A DNA stretch of 38,967 nucleotides from a virus: IMG/VR virus record IMGVR_UViG_3300044703_000136, positions 1 through 38,967 of that record; one strand, given 5' to 3'. Below, piece after piece: positions 22,175-29,581 of the stretch. Every line of letters begins with the position of its first letter. Within the stretch, counting starts at the first letter, position 1. The notes beneath the pieces were generated by a model, which did no database searches, had not been told where the DNA came from, and saw only the letters and a program-made list of their open reading frames with translations. A program made the translations under genes and the position numbers.

Positions 22175-22425
22175 GAGGCGGCCTTGCTGAATCGACCTTC
22201 GATTCTGAGAAAGCCATCGCGCCACAGCTGCAGCATCTCTGCGTGAGTAAGTGAATCGGAGCGATCGCCAACCATCCCGAAAACCTCGCCTTGCTGATGT
22301 AGGAGTTGGTGAAGCTTCTTTGCTCGCGGTCTGCGTGCGTCGTAATTGATGATAGAAGTTCGAGGCCAGAATGGATCATCGAACAGCGGGCGCTTGATTG
22401 GTTTTAGAACCGTCACGCGAACCAT
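22171..22425 (-). CDS. Small protein before the large terminase, 84 aa, unknown function
   Basis: An 84-aa basic protein starting MVRVTVLKPIKRPLFDDPFW at ATG 22425, two bases after the methyltransferase stop, with GGGGA ten bases upstream. The C-terminal part, HAEMLQLWRDGFLRIEGRFS, is helical. Its TGA overlaps the terminase ATG. The family is not recognised. The coupling suggests a packaging accessory. Confidence 0.6.
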   Translation of the reverse strand: MVRVTVLKPIKRPLFDDPFWPRTSIINYDARRPRAKKLHQLLHQQGEVFGMVGDRSDSLTHAEMLQLWRDGFLRIEGRFSKAAS

Positions 22426-22427
22426 GC

Positions 22428-23639
22428 TTAAGTCCCCTGATGTAAGTCCGGCTGCAACCTCATGAATGCTTCGATGAAGGCTTGCGCGACCGGCGCAACA
22501 ATCGAATTACCATATCCGCGCAGCTTTCCCACTCGGTTGGTAACCCCTGTAGCCAGCACGGGAGTGCCGGGTTTAGTTGGCCGGTATTTCCCGTCGCGGC
22601 AGTAGAGCCATTCGGCGTCTCGCCAGAATCCGTTAGTCGGGCCTCGCCCAACATCGACAGAATCACCGTGCCGTCGCGTTGATTGTGTCTGTCTCGAGAC
22701 TGAGCATCCGCCGCCGTTGGGGTCTGCCAATTGGTCAGTTGGCTCTGAATCGCGATGCCCTGAATCTGGGTGCTCATGTTCGGGTTGCGATTCATGCGAG
22801 CAACGACAGTTTCCGGTGTCGTGTGAATCATCTCGGCATCGATCTTCTGTGGAGTGGACCATGCCGCGAGGCTCGCTTGCTGGGTGCAGAACGAGCCGCT
22901 CATTGCTTCCGTCATGGTGCCTGAGCGTTCGCCGTCTGTGGCTGAGGGCGTTGTCCAACTCGCCAAGTGCCGCATCTTCCTCAATCCGTCCGAGTCGCCC
23001 GCCGCGTTGTAATCGTCGGTTGCTGGACTCAAGCCTGTCGGACTGGGCCAACTCGCTAACGGTACTTGGTCTTCCAGCTTCCGCAATCCGCCGCCTTCTG
23101 TTGTTCGCGTTTCCTGTCCGCCGCCGGTCGGAGTCTTCGGCGTCTGCCACGAAGAACAATCGCTGCCTGATGTGCGGCGCCCCGACGCCCGCAGCGCAAA
23201 TATCCGCCGCCCCGAGGGCGTAACCCTTTCCTTCCAGGTCAGCCGAAACAACGTCGAGCCAAGCAAGTCCGTCTTTGCTCGCAACCTGTTCGCCAAAGAT
23301 TGTGTGAGGGCGGCACTTCTTAATGAGCCGGCACCATGCAGGCCATAGGTGACGCTTATCTGAGAAGCCGCCCCGCTTCCCGCTCGAACTGAAACCCTGG
23401 CACGGACACGAGCCTGTCCACACGGGAGTATCATCTGGCCAGCCAGCGTTTCTAAGCGCGTAGCTCCAGACGCCGATGCCCGCGAAGAAATGGCACTGCG
23501 TGAATCCTTTGAGGTCCGTGCTTTCGACATCTTCAATACTGCGCTCATCAACTTCGCCTGGGGCGATTAGGTTGGCTTTGATTAGTTCTCTCAGCCAGGC
23601 GGCGGCAAAGGGATCGTGTTCGTTGTAATAAGCTCCCAT
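22428..23639 (-). CDS. DNA (cytosine-5) methyltransferase, 403 aa
   Basis: C5-methyltransferase motifs in order: FFAGIG (motif I, residues 51-56), GSCPCQGFSSSG with catalytic C80 (motif IV), FGEQVAS with E117 (motif VI, GEQV in place of ENV as is common in phage enzymes), IRQRLFFVAD (motif VIII) and YGNSIVAPVAQAF near the C-terminus (motifs IX-X). The middle 190 residues are a low-complexity Asp/Arg/Ser-rich target-recognition region. It sits between a small-terminase candidate and the large terminase, abutting both neighbours. It probably protects phage DNA from host restriction. A second long frame overlaps it. Confidence 0.88.
   Translation of the reverse strand: MGAYYNEHDPFAAAWLRELIKANLIAPGEVDERSIEDVESTDLKGFTQCHFFAGIGVWSYALRNAGWPDDTPVWTGSCPCQGFSSSGKRGGFSDKRHLWPAWCRLIKKCRPHTIFGEQVASKDGLAWLDVVSADLEGKGYALGAADICAAGVGAPHIRQRLFFVADAEDSDRRRTGNANNRRRRIAEAGRPSTVSELAQSDRLESSNRRLQRGGRLGRIEEDAALGELDNALSHRRRTLRHHDGSNERLVLHPASEPRGMVHSTEDRCRDDSHDTGNCRCSHESQPEHEHPDSGHRDSEPTDQLADPNGGGCSVSRQTQSTRRHGDSVDVGRGPTNGFWRDAEWLYCRDGKYRPTKPGTPVLATGVTNRVGKLRGYGNSIVAPVAQAFIEAFMRLQPDLHQGT
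22460..23551 (-). CDS. Overlapping alternate-frame ORF with SW(P/T/Q)(T/S)P repeats inside the methyltransferase gene, 363 aa
   Basis: A 363-codon frame lies wholly inside the C5 methyltransferase gene on the same strand. Its product has recognisable family-like features: GSTLFRLTWKERVTPSGRR, ALRASGRRTSG, repeats LASWPSPTG, LASWTTPSATDG, LAAWSTPQ, LTNWQTP, and a closing LNPALPCWLQGLPTEWESCA. I recall database proteins with this pattern annotated beside phage methyltransferases. They may be translated overlapping genes or merely the conserved shadow of the methyltransferase frame. No clear ribosome-binding site precedes the first ATG. Low confidence as an expressed gene; listed because the frame is long and its sequence is not random. 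Confidence 0.35.
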   Translation of the reverse strand: MMSAVLKMSKARTSKDSRSAISSRASASGATRLETLAGQMILPCGQARVRARVSVRAGSGAASQISVTYGLHGAGSLRSAALTQSLANRLRAKTDLLGSTLFRLTWKERVTPSGRRIFALRASGRRTSGSDCSSWQTPKTPTGGGQETRTTEGGGLRKLEDQVPLASWPSPTGLSPATDDYNAAGDSDGLRKMRHLASWTTPSATDGERSGTMTEAMSGSFCTQQASLAAWSTPQKIDAEMIHTTPETVVARMNRNPNMSTQIQGIAIQSQLTNWQTPTAADAQSRDRHNQRDGTVILSMLGEARLTDSGETPNGSTAATGNTGQLNPALPCWLQGLPTEWESCADMVIRLLRRSRKPSSKHS

Positions 23640-24239
23640 TCAATTGCTTCGGAGAACGTTCTTGCTGTTGTTTCGGACGTCGTTGAAAACTTTGCCAACC
23701 AGGCCGCGACATGGTTTGCACAACTCGCGGTTGACGGCGGTGCGCTGATAGAGAAGATGAATCACGCGCTGAATCCCGTCGACAACTTCCGCATACGGCA
23801 CCAGCTCGCGGCGGGCTTTCTGCACTTTGATTTCCTTCAGCTCAGCATCGGCCAGTTCAGCGCGCGTTTTTGAGTCGCTGGTTTTGACATCCCGGATTGA
23901 TTCGATTAGTTGCTTAACCGTTTTACCGGCGGCGTTCTTTTGGTCGAGGCGATACTGCTTTAGGTGACGCTTGTTGACTGCCGGCGTGATTCCCTTCAGG
24001 GCTTTCTTCACGGCGAGCGGATAGGTGCCGGTCATCTCAGCCAACGCGAGCTGGGAATAGAGCCCGTCAGGCGCTGGCTGCTGGCTGTCTGACGCGGACT
24101 GTTTCCGCATGTGCGCAACAAACGCCGCAACCACCTCTTCAACGCTCGGATCTGCGAGAGGTGAGACGACTTCTGAAACCGTCGCGCGTGGCAGACCGGT
24201 GAGCGATGCGGCTTTGCTGATAGAGAATTCAAGACTCAT
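23640..24239 (-). CDS. Terminase small subunit candidate, Nu1-like, 199 aa
   Basis: The N-terminal helix-turn-helix (ISKAASLTGLPRATVSEVV) is followed by a second HTH-like part (SQLALAEMTGTYPLAVKKAL) and a long charged helix, RAELADAELKEIKVQKARRE, with LVPYAEVVDGIQRVIHLL. That last pattern is typical of Nu1/DUF1441-type small terminases (AELELxxARxxLVxxxEV). The family pairs with GpA-type large subunits, present downstream. ATGA overlap with the preceding gene. The protein would recognise the packaging start site. Confidence 0.68.
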   Translation of the reverse strand: MSLEFSISKAASLTGLPRATVSEVVSPLADPSVEEVVAAFVAHMRKQSASDSQQPAPDGLYSQLALAEMTGTYPLAVKKALKGITPAVNKRHLKQYRLDQKNAAGKTVKQLIESIRDVKTSDSKTRAELADAELKEIKVQKARRELVPYAEVVDGIQRVIHLLYQRTAVNRELCKPCRGLVGKVFNDVRNNSKNVLRSN

Positions 24240-24655
24240 TTACGGATGTTGACGACGTTTGATTTCGCTGGTTGGTTCGGAAGCTTCTCTTCTGTCCGGG
24301 GAATCGTAGCGGGGACCCGTCGCGCGTGGTCACCGATACGGAGCATCTTGCTTCTTTCTTTCAGCACATCCAGCGCAACCTTCGTTTCCCCTTTGTCCTT
24401 AGCGTCCAGGTACAACTCTTCCAAACGGGCGAGCGCTTTGCCGAGTTCAGTATCGAGATTCAACGCCGCGCCGATGTCGATCACTCGCTGAGTCGCATCA
24501 TCGATCGCCTTGGACAATGCGCTCTGTGGCACGCCCCATTTCTCCGCCTTTGCGCGCGCCATGATGTCATCAGGCGTAAGGCCGCGAAGGAAGAGCCGCT
24601 CCACCTCGCGCGAAACCTCTTTTGGCGTGAGTTTTTTTTCCTCTTGTTGGCCCAT
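24236..24655 (-). CDS. HTH/helical DNA-binding protein in the packaging region, 139 aa
   Basis: ATG 24655 (MGQQEEKKLTPKEVSREVE) is chosen because the in-frame extension to 24925 has unlikely composition and overlaps the previous gene. The sequence is helical: FLRGLTPDDIMARAKAEKWG looks like an HTH, and LARLEELYLDAKDKGETKVA then KERSKMLRIGDH recall the C-terminal helices of small terminases. Either this or the next gene is the DNA-recognition subunit, or the two act together. The C-terminal tail is basic. Confidence 0.6.
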   Translation of the reverse strand: MGQQEEKKLTPKEVSREVERLFLRGLTPDDIMARAKAEKWGVPQSALSKAIDDATQRVIDIGAALNLDTELGKALARLEELYLDAKDKGETKVALDVLKERSKMLRIGDHARRVPATIPRTEEKLPNQPAKSNVVNIRK

Positions 24656-24687
24656 CGTTATTAAAATCAAAAAAACTTCTGATGTTA

Positions 24688-24705
24688 GCCACCCACCGGG
24701 GTGGC
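24688..24705. other. Intergenic hairpin before the packaging operon
   Basis: GCCACCC and GGGTGGC pair around a 4-nt loop, between the 185-aa gene stop (24709) and the 139-aa gene start (24655). On the minus strand a T7 run follows only 12 bases after the stem, so it is not a textbook terminator. It may be an attenuator or processing site. Confidence 0.45.
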
Positions 24706-24708
24706 GCG

Positions 24709-25266
24709 TTACCTGCGGACCGTCCGAGCCGCAGAAGGACCCGCGCCTAATTCGTAATACGTTCGCTCCGATGGGCGTCCAGGCCCGGCTGGGCGCGGCG
24801 GCTTCACCTCCCGAAGCTGACCGCCTCTCACCATCACCCTTACGTCCGAACGCACCACGGGGGGATCGTACAGCGTGCACTGAACTAGCCCCGCAATGTC
24901 GATTTGCTCTTCGCGCTCGACGCAAGCGCGAATCTCCGCACGACGCGCGGCTGGCCGAGTCAGTCTCTTCAATAGCCGGTAGCGCGGCACGTTGAGATGT
25001 TCCGCGTATCGCGGATACTGTTTCGCCAACAACCCGAGGACTCGAGCGAGGGACAACACCTCTAACTCGTCTTCGCTACGTTGGCGCCGCTGAGTCTTAG
25101 CCGCCGCAACGCGCGCGCTCGCAATGTCACGGTGTGTCTGAATGGTCTCGGCCACATCCTTCGCCATGGCCAATATGGCCAGTTCCGCAGCCGCACGTTC
25201 GACCCCACGCCTGCGATAGCGGCTCGCTTTGTTCTTTCGTTTAGGGGATTGACTTGGCATACTCAT
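24709..25266 (-). CDS. Basic protein of unknown function, 185 aa
   Basis: An Arg-rich (KRKNKASRYRRRGVERAAAE), largely helical protein with a Pro/Gly C-terminus (VKPPRPAGPGRPSERTYYEL). ATGA overlap with the HNH gene. It may bind DNA, but no motif supports a specific role. Last gene before the hairpin and packaging genes. Confidence 0.6.
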   Translation of the reverse strand: MSMPSQSPKRKNKASRYRRRGVERAAAELAILAMAKDVAETIQTHRDIASARVAAAKTQRRQRSEDELEVLSLARVLGLLAKQYPRYAEHLNVPRYRLLKRLTRPAARRAEIRACVEREEQIDIAGLVQCTLYDPPVVRSDVRVMVRGGQLREVKPPRPAGPGRPSERTYYELGAGPSAARTVRR

Positions 25267-25922
25267 TCCACAAACTCCGGCTTCATCATAATCACCGTCC
25301 CACCCATAGAATCACGCGCTTCCCTCAGAGGCCCGGCGCTGCTGGTCAGCTTCTTCAGATAACGATCCACTGTCGTAATCGATGCACCCGTAATCTCTGC
25401 CCCTGAGTAGATAGCATCCTCTTTCCCAACATGGTCCGTGCTTCTCAGCACTTGCATCAACCACCTGCGAAAAGGAAGCTCGTACAACTGAGCTGCCTGC
25501 ATCTCTGCGCTACCGCTTCGATAGTTAACTACAGCCTTACTCACCCGCGTGGCTGCACTCCCTTCCTGGCGCATCCGCTCTCTCACACACACACTCAGGT
25601 CACTCGGACGCTTTGACCGCGCTCGATTCTGTTTACTGACATTGCACGTTTTGCAAAGAAGCTGTTTGTTTTCGGGCCTCTCATCGTTTTTGTCCTCATT
25701 GATGTGGTCAATTTCAAGAGTGATGTCGCCCTTCTCTATGCGTCGTTTAGGCGCCGCCGAAGGGATATAGCTTACGCCCCCGGCTGCGCTGTTAAGTTCA
25801 GTGCGCACCGCCGAAATCGGGTTGGTCGGGACCGCCCCGCAACCTTGGCAATGTTCCCCGTCACGTTGACAAAGGAACTGATAATTCCAATACCGCGCGA
25901 CCTTAGAGAATCGCTTCGGCAT
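25263..25922 (-). CDS. HNH endonuclease-like protein with C-terminal winged helix, 219 aa
   Basis: Residues 18-100 form an HNH core with a zinc-binding frame: CQGCG, then LEIDHINEDKNDERPENKQL with the His pair and Asn, then LCKTCN. The C-terminal 60 residues, DAIYSGAEITGASITTVDRY followed by LKKLTS, look like a winged helix. Phage HNH proteins near terminase assist packaging in the HK97 gp74 style; others are mobile nickases. Start ATG 25922 immediately follows the stop of the upstream gene with no gap. Confidence 0.72.
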   Translation of the reverse strand: MPKRFSKVARYWNYQFLCQRDGEHCQGCGAVPTNPISAVRTELNSAAGGVSYIPSAAPKRRIEKGDITLEIDHINEDKNDERPENKQLLCKTCNVSKQNRARSKRPSDLSVCVRERMRQEGSAATRVSKAVVNYRSGSAEMQAAQLYELPFRRWLMQVLRSTDHVGKEDAIYSGAEITGASITTVDRYLKKLTSSAGPLREARDSMGGTVIMMKPEFVE

Positions 25923-26534
25923 TCAGGCGGCGGCCTCCGCCGCTTCCATCTCTAGCCGCTTGAATTCAACAACCCAGACCCATGGATTTGATTCCCATGA
26001 ATAGCCGCGCTTGGCGTTGAGACCGTCCCATCCCACGCGAAATAGCTTTCGATAGCAGTCGGGGTCGCCGTCCCATTGTGGATAGTCAGAGAGCCTTATG
26101 CCCGCACCTTCATCGCCCGCGTCCGCCTCGCTGATTTCTTGCAACCGTTCAACACGAACTTCCGTGATCTCAAGGGTGATGCGCGAAGCGTGGCGCGGTA
26201 GAAAAATGCAGGGATACCAACGCGCAACATCGGCATCCGCATCATCAGCGCGATAGACATAAGTAACGTTCTCACCGGTTTTCCAGTTTCCCGTTTGGCC
26301 TTGCGGCGCGTATGCGCTGAAAGTCTCGCGCACCCAAAGACGATCACCGGCCTTGCCATAGGGACAGCGATATGGCCCCGCCAACGGGTGAATCAACACC
26401 CCTTTATTGATGTACTCATCTCCTCGGTTGTTTGGGCCGCCAATAAGGTTTACTACGCGGCGCGTTTGCGTCTTGCGCCCTTCAAGAATTGCGCGGACCA
26501 TCGGGCCGCTAAACAGGATGGGTCGTTCTTTCAT
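25923..26534 (-). CDS. ASCH-type phage protein, 203 aa
   Basis: A well-known phage protein pattern: MKERPILFSGPMVRAILEGR KTQTRRVV, then GDRLWVRETF, YRADD, FLPRHASRITLEITEVRVER, and LQEISEADA. These match the ASCH-like domain proteins frequent in temperate phage early operons, with a predicted RNA-binding or nuclease-related fold. ATG 26534 is preferred over the GC-rich upstream extension (to 26561), which overlaps the RusA stop. The C-terminus ends in an Ala/Glu tail encoded by the hairpin repeat also found at the end of the next gene upstream. Confidence 0.75.
   Translation of the reverse strand: MKERPILFSGPMVRAILEGRKTQTRRVVNLIGGPNNRGDEYINKGVLIHPLAGPYRCPYGKAGDRLWVRETFSAYAPQGQTGNWKTGENVTYVYRADDADADVARWYPCIFLPRHASRITLEITEVRVERLQEISEADAGDEGAGIRLSDYPQWDGDPDCYRKLFRVGWDGLNAKRGYSWESNPWVWVVEFKRLEMEAAEAAA
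25926..25945. repeat. 20-bp GC hairpin repeat, copy 1
   Basis: GCGGCGG and CCGCCGC around the loop CCT, followed by TTC. It encodes the last residues (EAAEAAA) of the ASCH-type protein. Identical to 26541-26560. Confidence 0.7.
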
Positions 26535-26535
26535 T

Positions 26536-26925
26536 TCACGCGGCGGCCTCCGCCGCTTCAATCTTCACTTCCAGTCCGTATTCACGTTTGCCTGTGGCGC
26601 GTTGCTCATAGACCCAACGAACCTTTGATTGGTCGCCGTCATCAATGCCCAGCCGCTTTGCGATGGCATCCTGAACAGCCTTGAATGAATTAGCCAGATT
26701 GTCAGGGTCGAGCATCCGCGCCCCCACGCGCGTCAGAGTGATAACGCACGGCAACTGCACCTTCCGATTCCTCAGCGCCGCTGTCATGGCAAGATAAGTG
26801 TCCTGCTGCTGCTGGATTTTGCGGCGCTGCTTAATGGCCCAATGCTCGCGCAGGTTAGCCTCGCTAAGCAGTCGCACCGGCGCAAGGTGAGCGATGTAAT
26901 CATGCAGCCGCCCCCTCCGTTTCAC
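26536..26925 (-). CDS. RusA-like Holliday junction resolvase, 129 aa
   Basis: The RusA signature is present: RMLDPDNLANSFKAVQDAIA then LGIDDGDQSKVRW, with the catalytic Asp residues. The N-terminal VRLLSEANLREHWAIKQRRK matches the RusA variant that opens SEANxREHW. The start is uncertain. GTG 26925 gives 129 aa, close to the usual 120, overlapping the methyltransferase end by 26 bases; a longer reading reaches 27102. It cuts four-way junctions in replicating phage DNA before packaging. The C-terminus ends EAAEAAA, encoded by the hairpin repeat. Confidence 0.82.
   Translation of the reverse strand: MKRRGRLHDYIAHLAPVRLLSEANLREHWAIKQRRKIQQQQDTYLAMTAALRNRKVQLPCVITLTRVGARMLDPDNLANSFKAVQDAIAKRLGIDDGDQSKVRWVYEQRATGKREYGLEVKIEAAEAAA
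26541..26560. repeat. 20-bp GC hairpin repeat, copy 2
   Basis: Same 20 bases as 25926-25945, at the 3' end of the RusA-like gene. The stem is seven GC-rich pairs with a 3-nt loop, immediately before the stop codon. Confidence 0.7.
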
Positions 26926-29581
26926 CTTCCAGCACATCAAACAGCATCGGCATCGAAACTTGCTTTTCAGCCGCCGCGCAATACATCGCCCCATCGACAA
27001 AATACGAATGCGCCAACTCCCACCCGAGGCCTTTACGCCCCAAAGCCACCGCGCGCGATGGCACAGTGCCAATCCCCATGAACGGGTCGAGAACTGTTTC
27101 ACCAGGATTTGTGAGTTGATTGATCACCCGGTCCGCGATATCGAGTTGCAGCGGGCAAAGGTGCATCTGCCGCCCTTTCGCATACTGCGAGCTGTTCAGC
27201 GTCAGCATTCGCGTGATGTCGGTCCATACGTCAGGACTCCACGACACCGGCTGCAAAAGCATGAAGGTGACCGGCAAACGTCCTGACCCTTTGCATCCGC
27301 ACACGCAATCACCTGAGCCGAGAACGTGAATATGGCTACACTCGCCGCATGTCTCAAGACTCTCCGCCAGTCGCACATGCTCTTCGAAGTCGTAAACGTG
27401 CGTGCGGGAATATTCGCGAAACAGCTTGAAGATGGCCGAATGCGGCAGACTCGCTATCTCGCCAGGCGTCAGCGGCCGGTTGCCGTTAGACCTGGCGAAT
27501 CCATGTGCGTCCGTTTGCCAACGGCTGCGCGTGTATTTCTCTTTTGCTTTGACTACCGGCAAATCGGCGTAAGAGTTGGTGCTATCAGTCGGTGGCTTGC
27601 GAAACAGCAACAAGTATTCCGGCATCCCGACACCCATCTTCGTGCCATCCTTGCATTGCTCGCTCCAACCCAATCGATAGGTTTGATTATTCTCGCGCAC
27701 CACGTCGGTGACGATCGTCTTCATGCCGAGATAGCCAAACCCGTGCCGCGTGTAGTGCTCAATCACCCGGCAGTGAAACGGATAGACAGTCTGAAACCCA
27801 AGCCCCGTCAAGCCACCCGGGACAACCCGGTCCTTTACGTGAATCGCGGCGATGCGCCCCGGTTGCAGCATGCGCAGAAGGTTCGGCGTGAGGAAATCCA
27901 TCTGCTGAAAGAAATGTTCGTTCGTGTCCGAGTGGCCGAAGTCGGAGTAGTTCGGGCTGTATTCGTACTGAGTCGAAAAGGGAATCGAAGTCAGAATCAG
28001 GTGAACGCTATTGTCGGCGCCGCTCGCAGCTTCCAGCACCGCATCGTTATTAACCGTGGTCCAGTTCGCGCCGCTCAGTTCGACTCGCTCAATTCCCGAC
28101 TTGCGTCCCAACGCTTCCGCGCGCGCACTATGGGCCAACCCATACTGTTTGATAATCGCGCTCATCTTCGCGACCATCACCTCGTGTTGCTCCCACTTGC
28201 GTTCGAGGATCTGTAGCACGCGCCGCTCGCTCTCAGCATAGATGATGTGGATTTCAACCTCTTCGGTTTGCAGATAGCGCTGGATGCGATGAATCGCCTG
28301 GATGAAGTCGTTGAACTTAAAGCCTATGCCGAGAAAGATTGCCTTGTGACAGTAGCGTTGGAAGTTGCACCCACTGCCGGCTAATACTGGCTTAGCTGCG
28401 AGATATTGGATTTTCCCGTTGCTGAAATCGATGATAGATTGCTCGCGCTTTTCCAGATCCTGTGTGCCGTACACCGCAACCGCATCGGGCACCGCCGCGC
28501 TAATCGCATGACGTTCAGCTTCCAGGTCATGCCAGATTAGAAAGCGGTCACCGTCTCCACTCTCAAGAATCTCCGTCATCTTCGCGACTCGCTCTGTCAA
28601 GGTGTCGCGCTTCTCTCGAGCAGCTTCAACCACTCCGTGCATCGCTTCGCGAAACATCCGGTTCTGTCCGTTGCGATCGGGCGTGGCGTTCGCATGATTG
28701 ACCCTGACTTCATGCTTGATGACTTTGATTGGTGGCAGGTCATAGCCCTCGTCGGAGAATCCGAGGTCAGAAGGCTTTTGCAGAAACAGCGCCCAACTCG
28801 AAACCCACAACCAGAATTCCTCTTCTTTGTGCGGATGCAGCGTGAGGTTATCGGCCTTGGTCGAGTCGCGTTTGAAGAAGCGCGTCTTCGCCGCCGATAC
28901 ATCCATGATGCCCAGGAATGCGGCATAGGCTAGCAGCTCAATGTAATCGTTCGGACTCGGCGTCGCGGTGGCGACAAAGCGGAAGCGCGTGCCCTGGCTG
29001 CGCGTGCGCGAAGTGAAGGTCTTTCTATCACCGGCAAACAGGCTCATGAACTCGCGAAACGTTTTTGTGCCGCCAAAGCCGCGCAGACAGCTCGCTTCGT
29101 CCAGGCTAACGATTTCGAAGAGGCTAGGATCTAACTTGCCGTCGCGCACGCTTTCATAGTTCGTCAGAAATACGTTGGGTGAATCGGTCGGCGGTTTGGC
29201 CCGCAGAAGTTCTTCAGTTGTGCGAATGAATCGCGGCGCCAGTGACCACTGGAGTTTTTCCACCGCATCGCGTGTGAATTCCTGGCGCACGCCGAGAGGG
29301 CAGATAATGAGAGATCGCGCCCGCTGAATCGGATAGGTCGGCTGGCTATCATCGATGTGTTTCAACAGCAACCGGCAAATCTCAAGCTGCTGAATCGTCT
29401 TCCCGAGCCCGAACCGCTCAAACAGCGCCCGCCGGGCGCCGCGACAAGCCCACTGCACAGCCACGCGCTGATGAGGTTTCAGCACCGGATGAATCTCGCT
29501 ATCAGAGACTTCAATCCCACTCTCGCCCTCAATGGCGATTTTTGAATGGAGGAATTCTTCGTAGCGGGGGAGGTCGATCAT
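26900..29581 (-). CDS. SNF2/DEAD-type helicase fused to an adenine/N4-cytosine DNA methyltransferase, 893 aa
   Basis: Residues 30-480 form a superfamily 2 helicase: Walker A FGLGKTIQ (57-64), SLDEASCLRG (Walker B at about 161), TATPSPNDY (205-213), and motif VI-like FIQAIHRIQRYLQT. Residues about 540-880 form an amino-methyltransferase of the permuted type: TSIPFSTQYEY in place of (D/S)PP(Y/F), GFGYLGMKTIV, and GETVLDPFMGIGTV for the AdoMet site. SIPF instead of SPPF is shared by the phage helicase-methylase fusions I know. The start ATG overlaps the previous TGA. Likely a modification enzyme that tracks along DNA, counteracting host restriction. Confidence 0.85.
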   Translation of the reverse strand: MIDLPRYEEFLHSKIAIEGESGIEVSDSEIHPVLKPHQRVAVQWACRGARRALFERFGLGKTIQQLEICRLLLKHIDDSQPTYPIQRARSLIICPLGVRQEFTRDAVEKLQWSLAPRFIRTTEELLRAKPPTDSPNVFLTNYESVRDGKLDPSLFEIVSLDEASCLRGFGGTKTFREFMSLFAGDRKTFTSRTRSQGTRFRFVATATPSPNDYIELLAYAAFLGIMDVSAAKTRFFKRDSTKADNLTLHPHKEEEFWLWVSSWALFLQKPSDLGFSDEGYDLPPIKVIKHEVRVNHANATPDRNGQNRMFREAMHGVVEAAREKRDTLTERVAKMTEILESGDGDRFLIWHDLEAERHAISAAVPDAVAVYGTQDLEKREQSIIDFSNGKIQYLAAKPVLAGSGCNFQRYCHKAIFLGIGFKFNDFIQAIHRIQRYLQTEEVEIHIIYAESERRVLQILERKWEQHEVMVAKMSAIIKQYGLAHSARAEALGRKSGIERVELSGANWTTVNNDAVLEAASGADNSVHLILTSIPFSTQYEYSPNYSDFGHSDTNEHFFQQMDFLTPNLLRMLQPGRIAAIHVKDRVVPGGLTGLGFQTVYPFHCRVIEHYTRHGFGYLGMKTIVTDVVRENNQTYRLGWSEQCKDGTKMGVGMPEYLLLFRKPPTDSTNSYADLPVVKAKEKYTRSRWQTDAHGFARSNGNRPLTPGEIASLPHSAIFKLFREYSRTHVYDFEEHVRLAESLETCGECSHIHVLGSGDCVCGCKGSGRLPVTFMLLQPVSWSPDVWTDITRMLTLNSSQYAKGRQMHLCPLQLDIADRVINQLTNPGETVLDPFMGIGTVPSRAVALGRKGLGWELAHSYFVDGAMYCAAAEKQVSMPMLFDVLEGETEGAAA

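Noticed and set aside
22131-22379. 82-codon ORF overlapping the terminase and 84-aa genes
   Set aside because: The alternate frame of a better-supported gene that has start/stop coupling on both sides.
24656-24705. Rho-independent terminator before the packaging genes
   Set aside because: The 7-bp stem is good, but the T run begins 12 bases after it, too far for intrinsic termination.
24656-24925. In-frame N-terminal extension of the 139-aa packaging-region gene
   Set aside because: The extension overlaps the upstream gene, crosses the intergenic hairpin and has Arg/Ser/Gly shadow-type composition.
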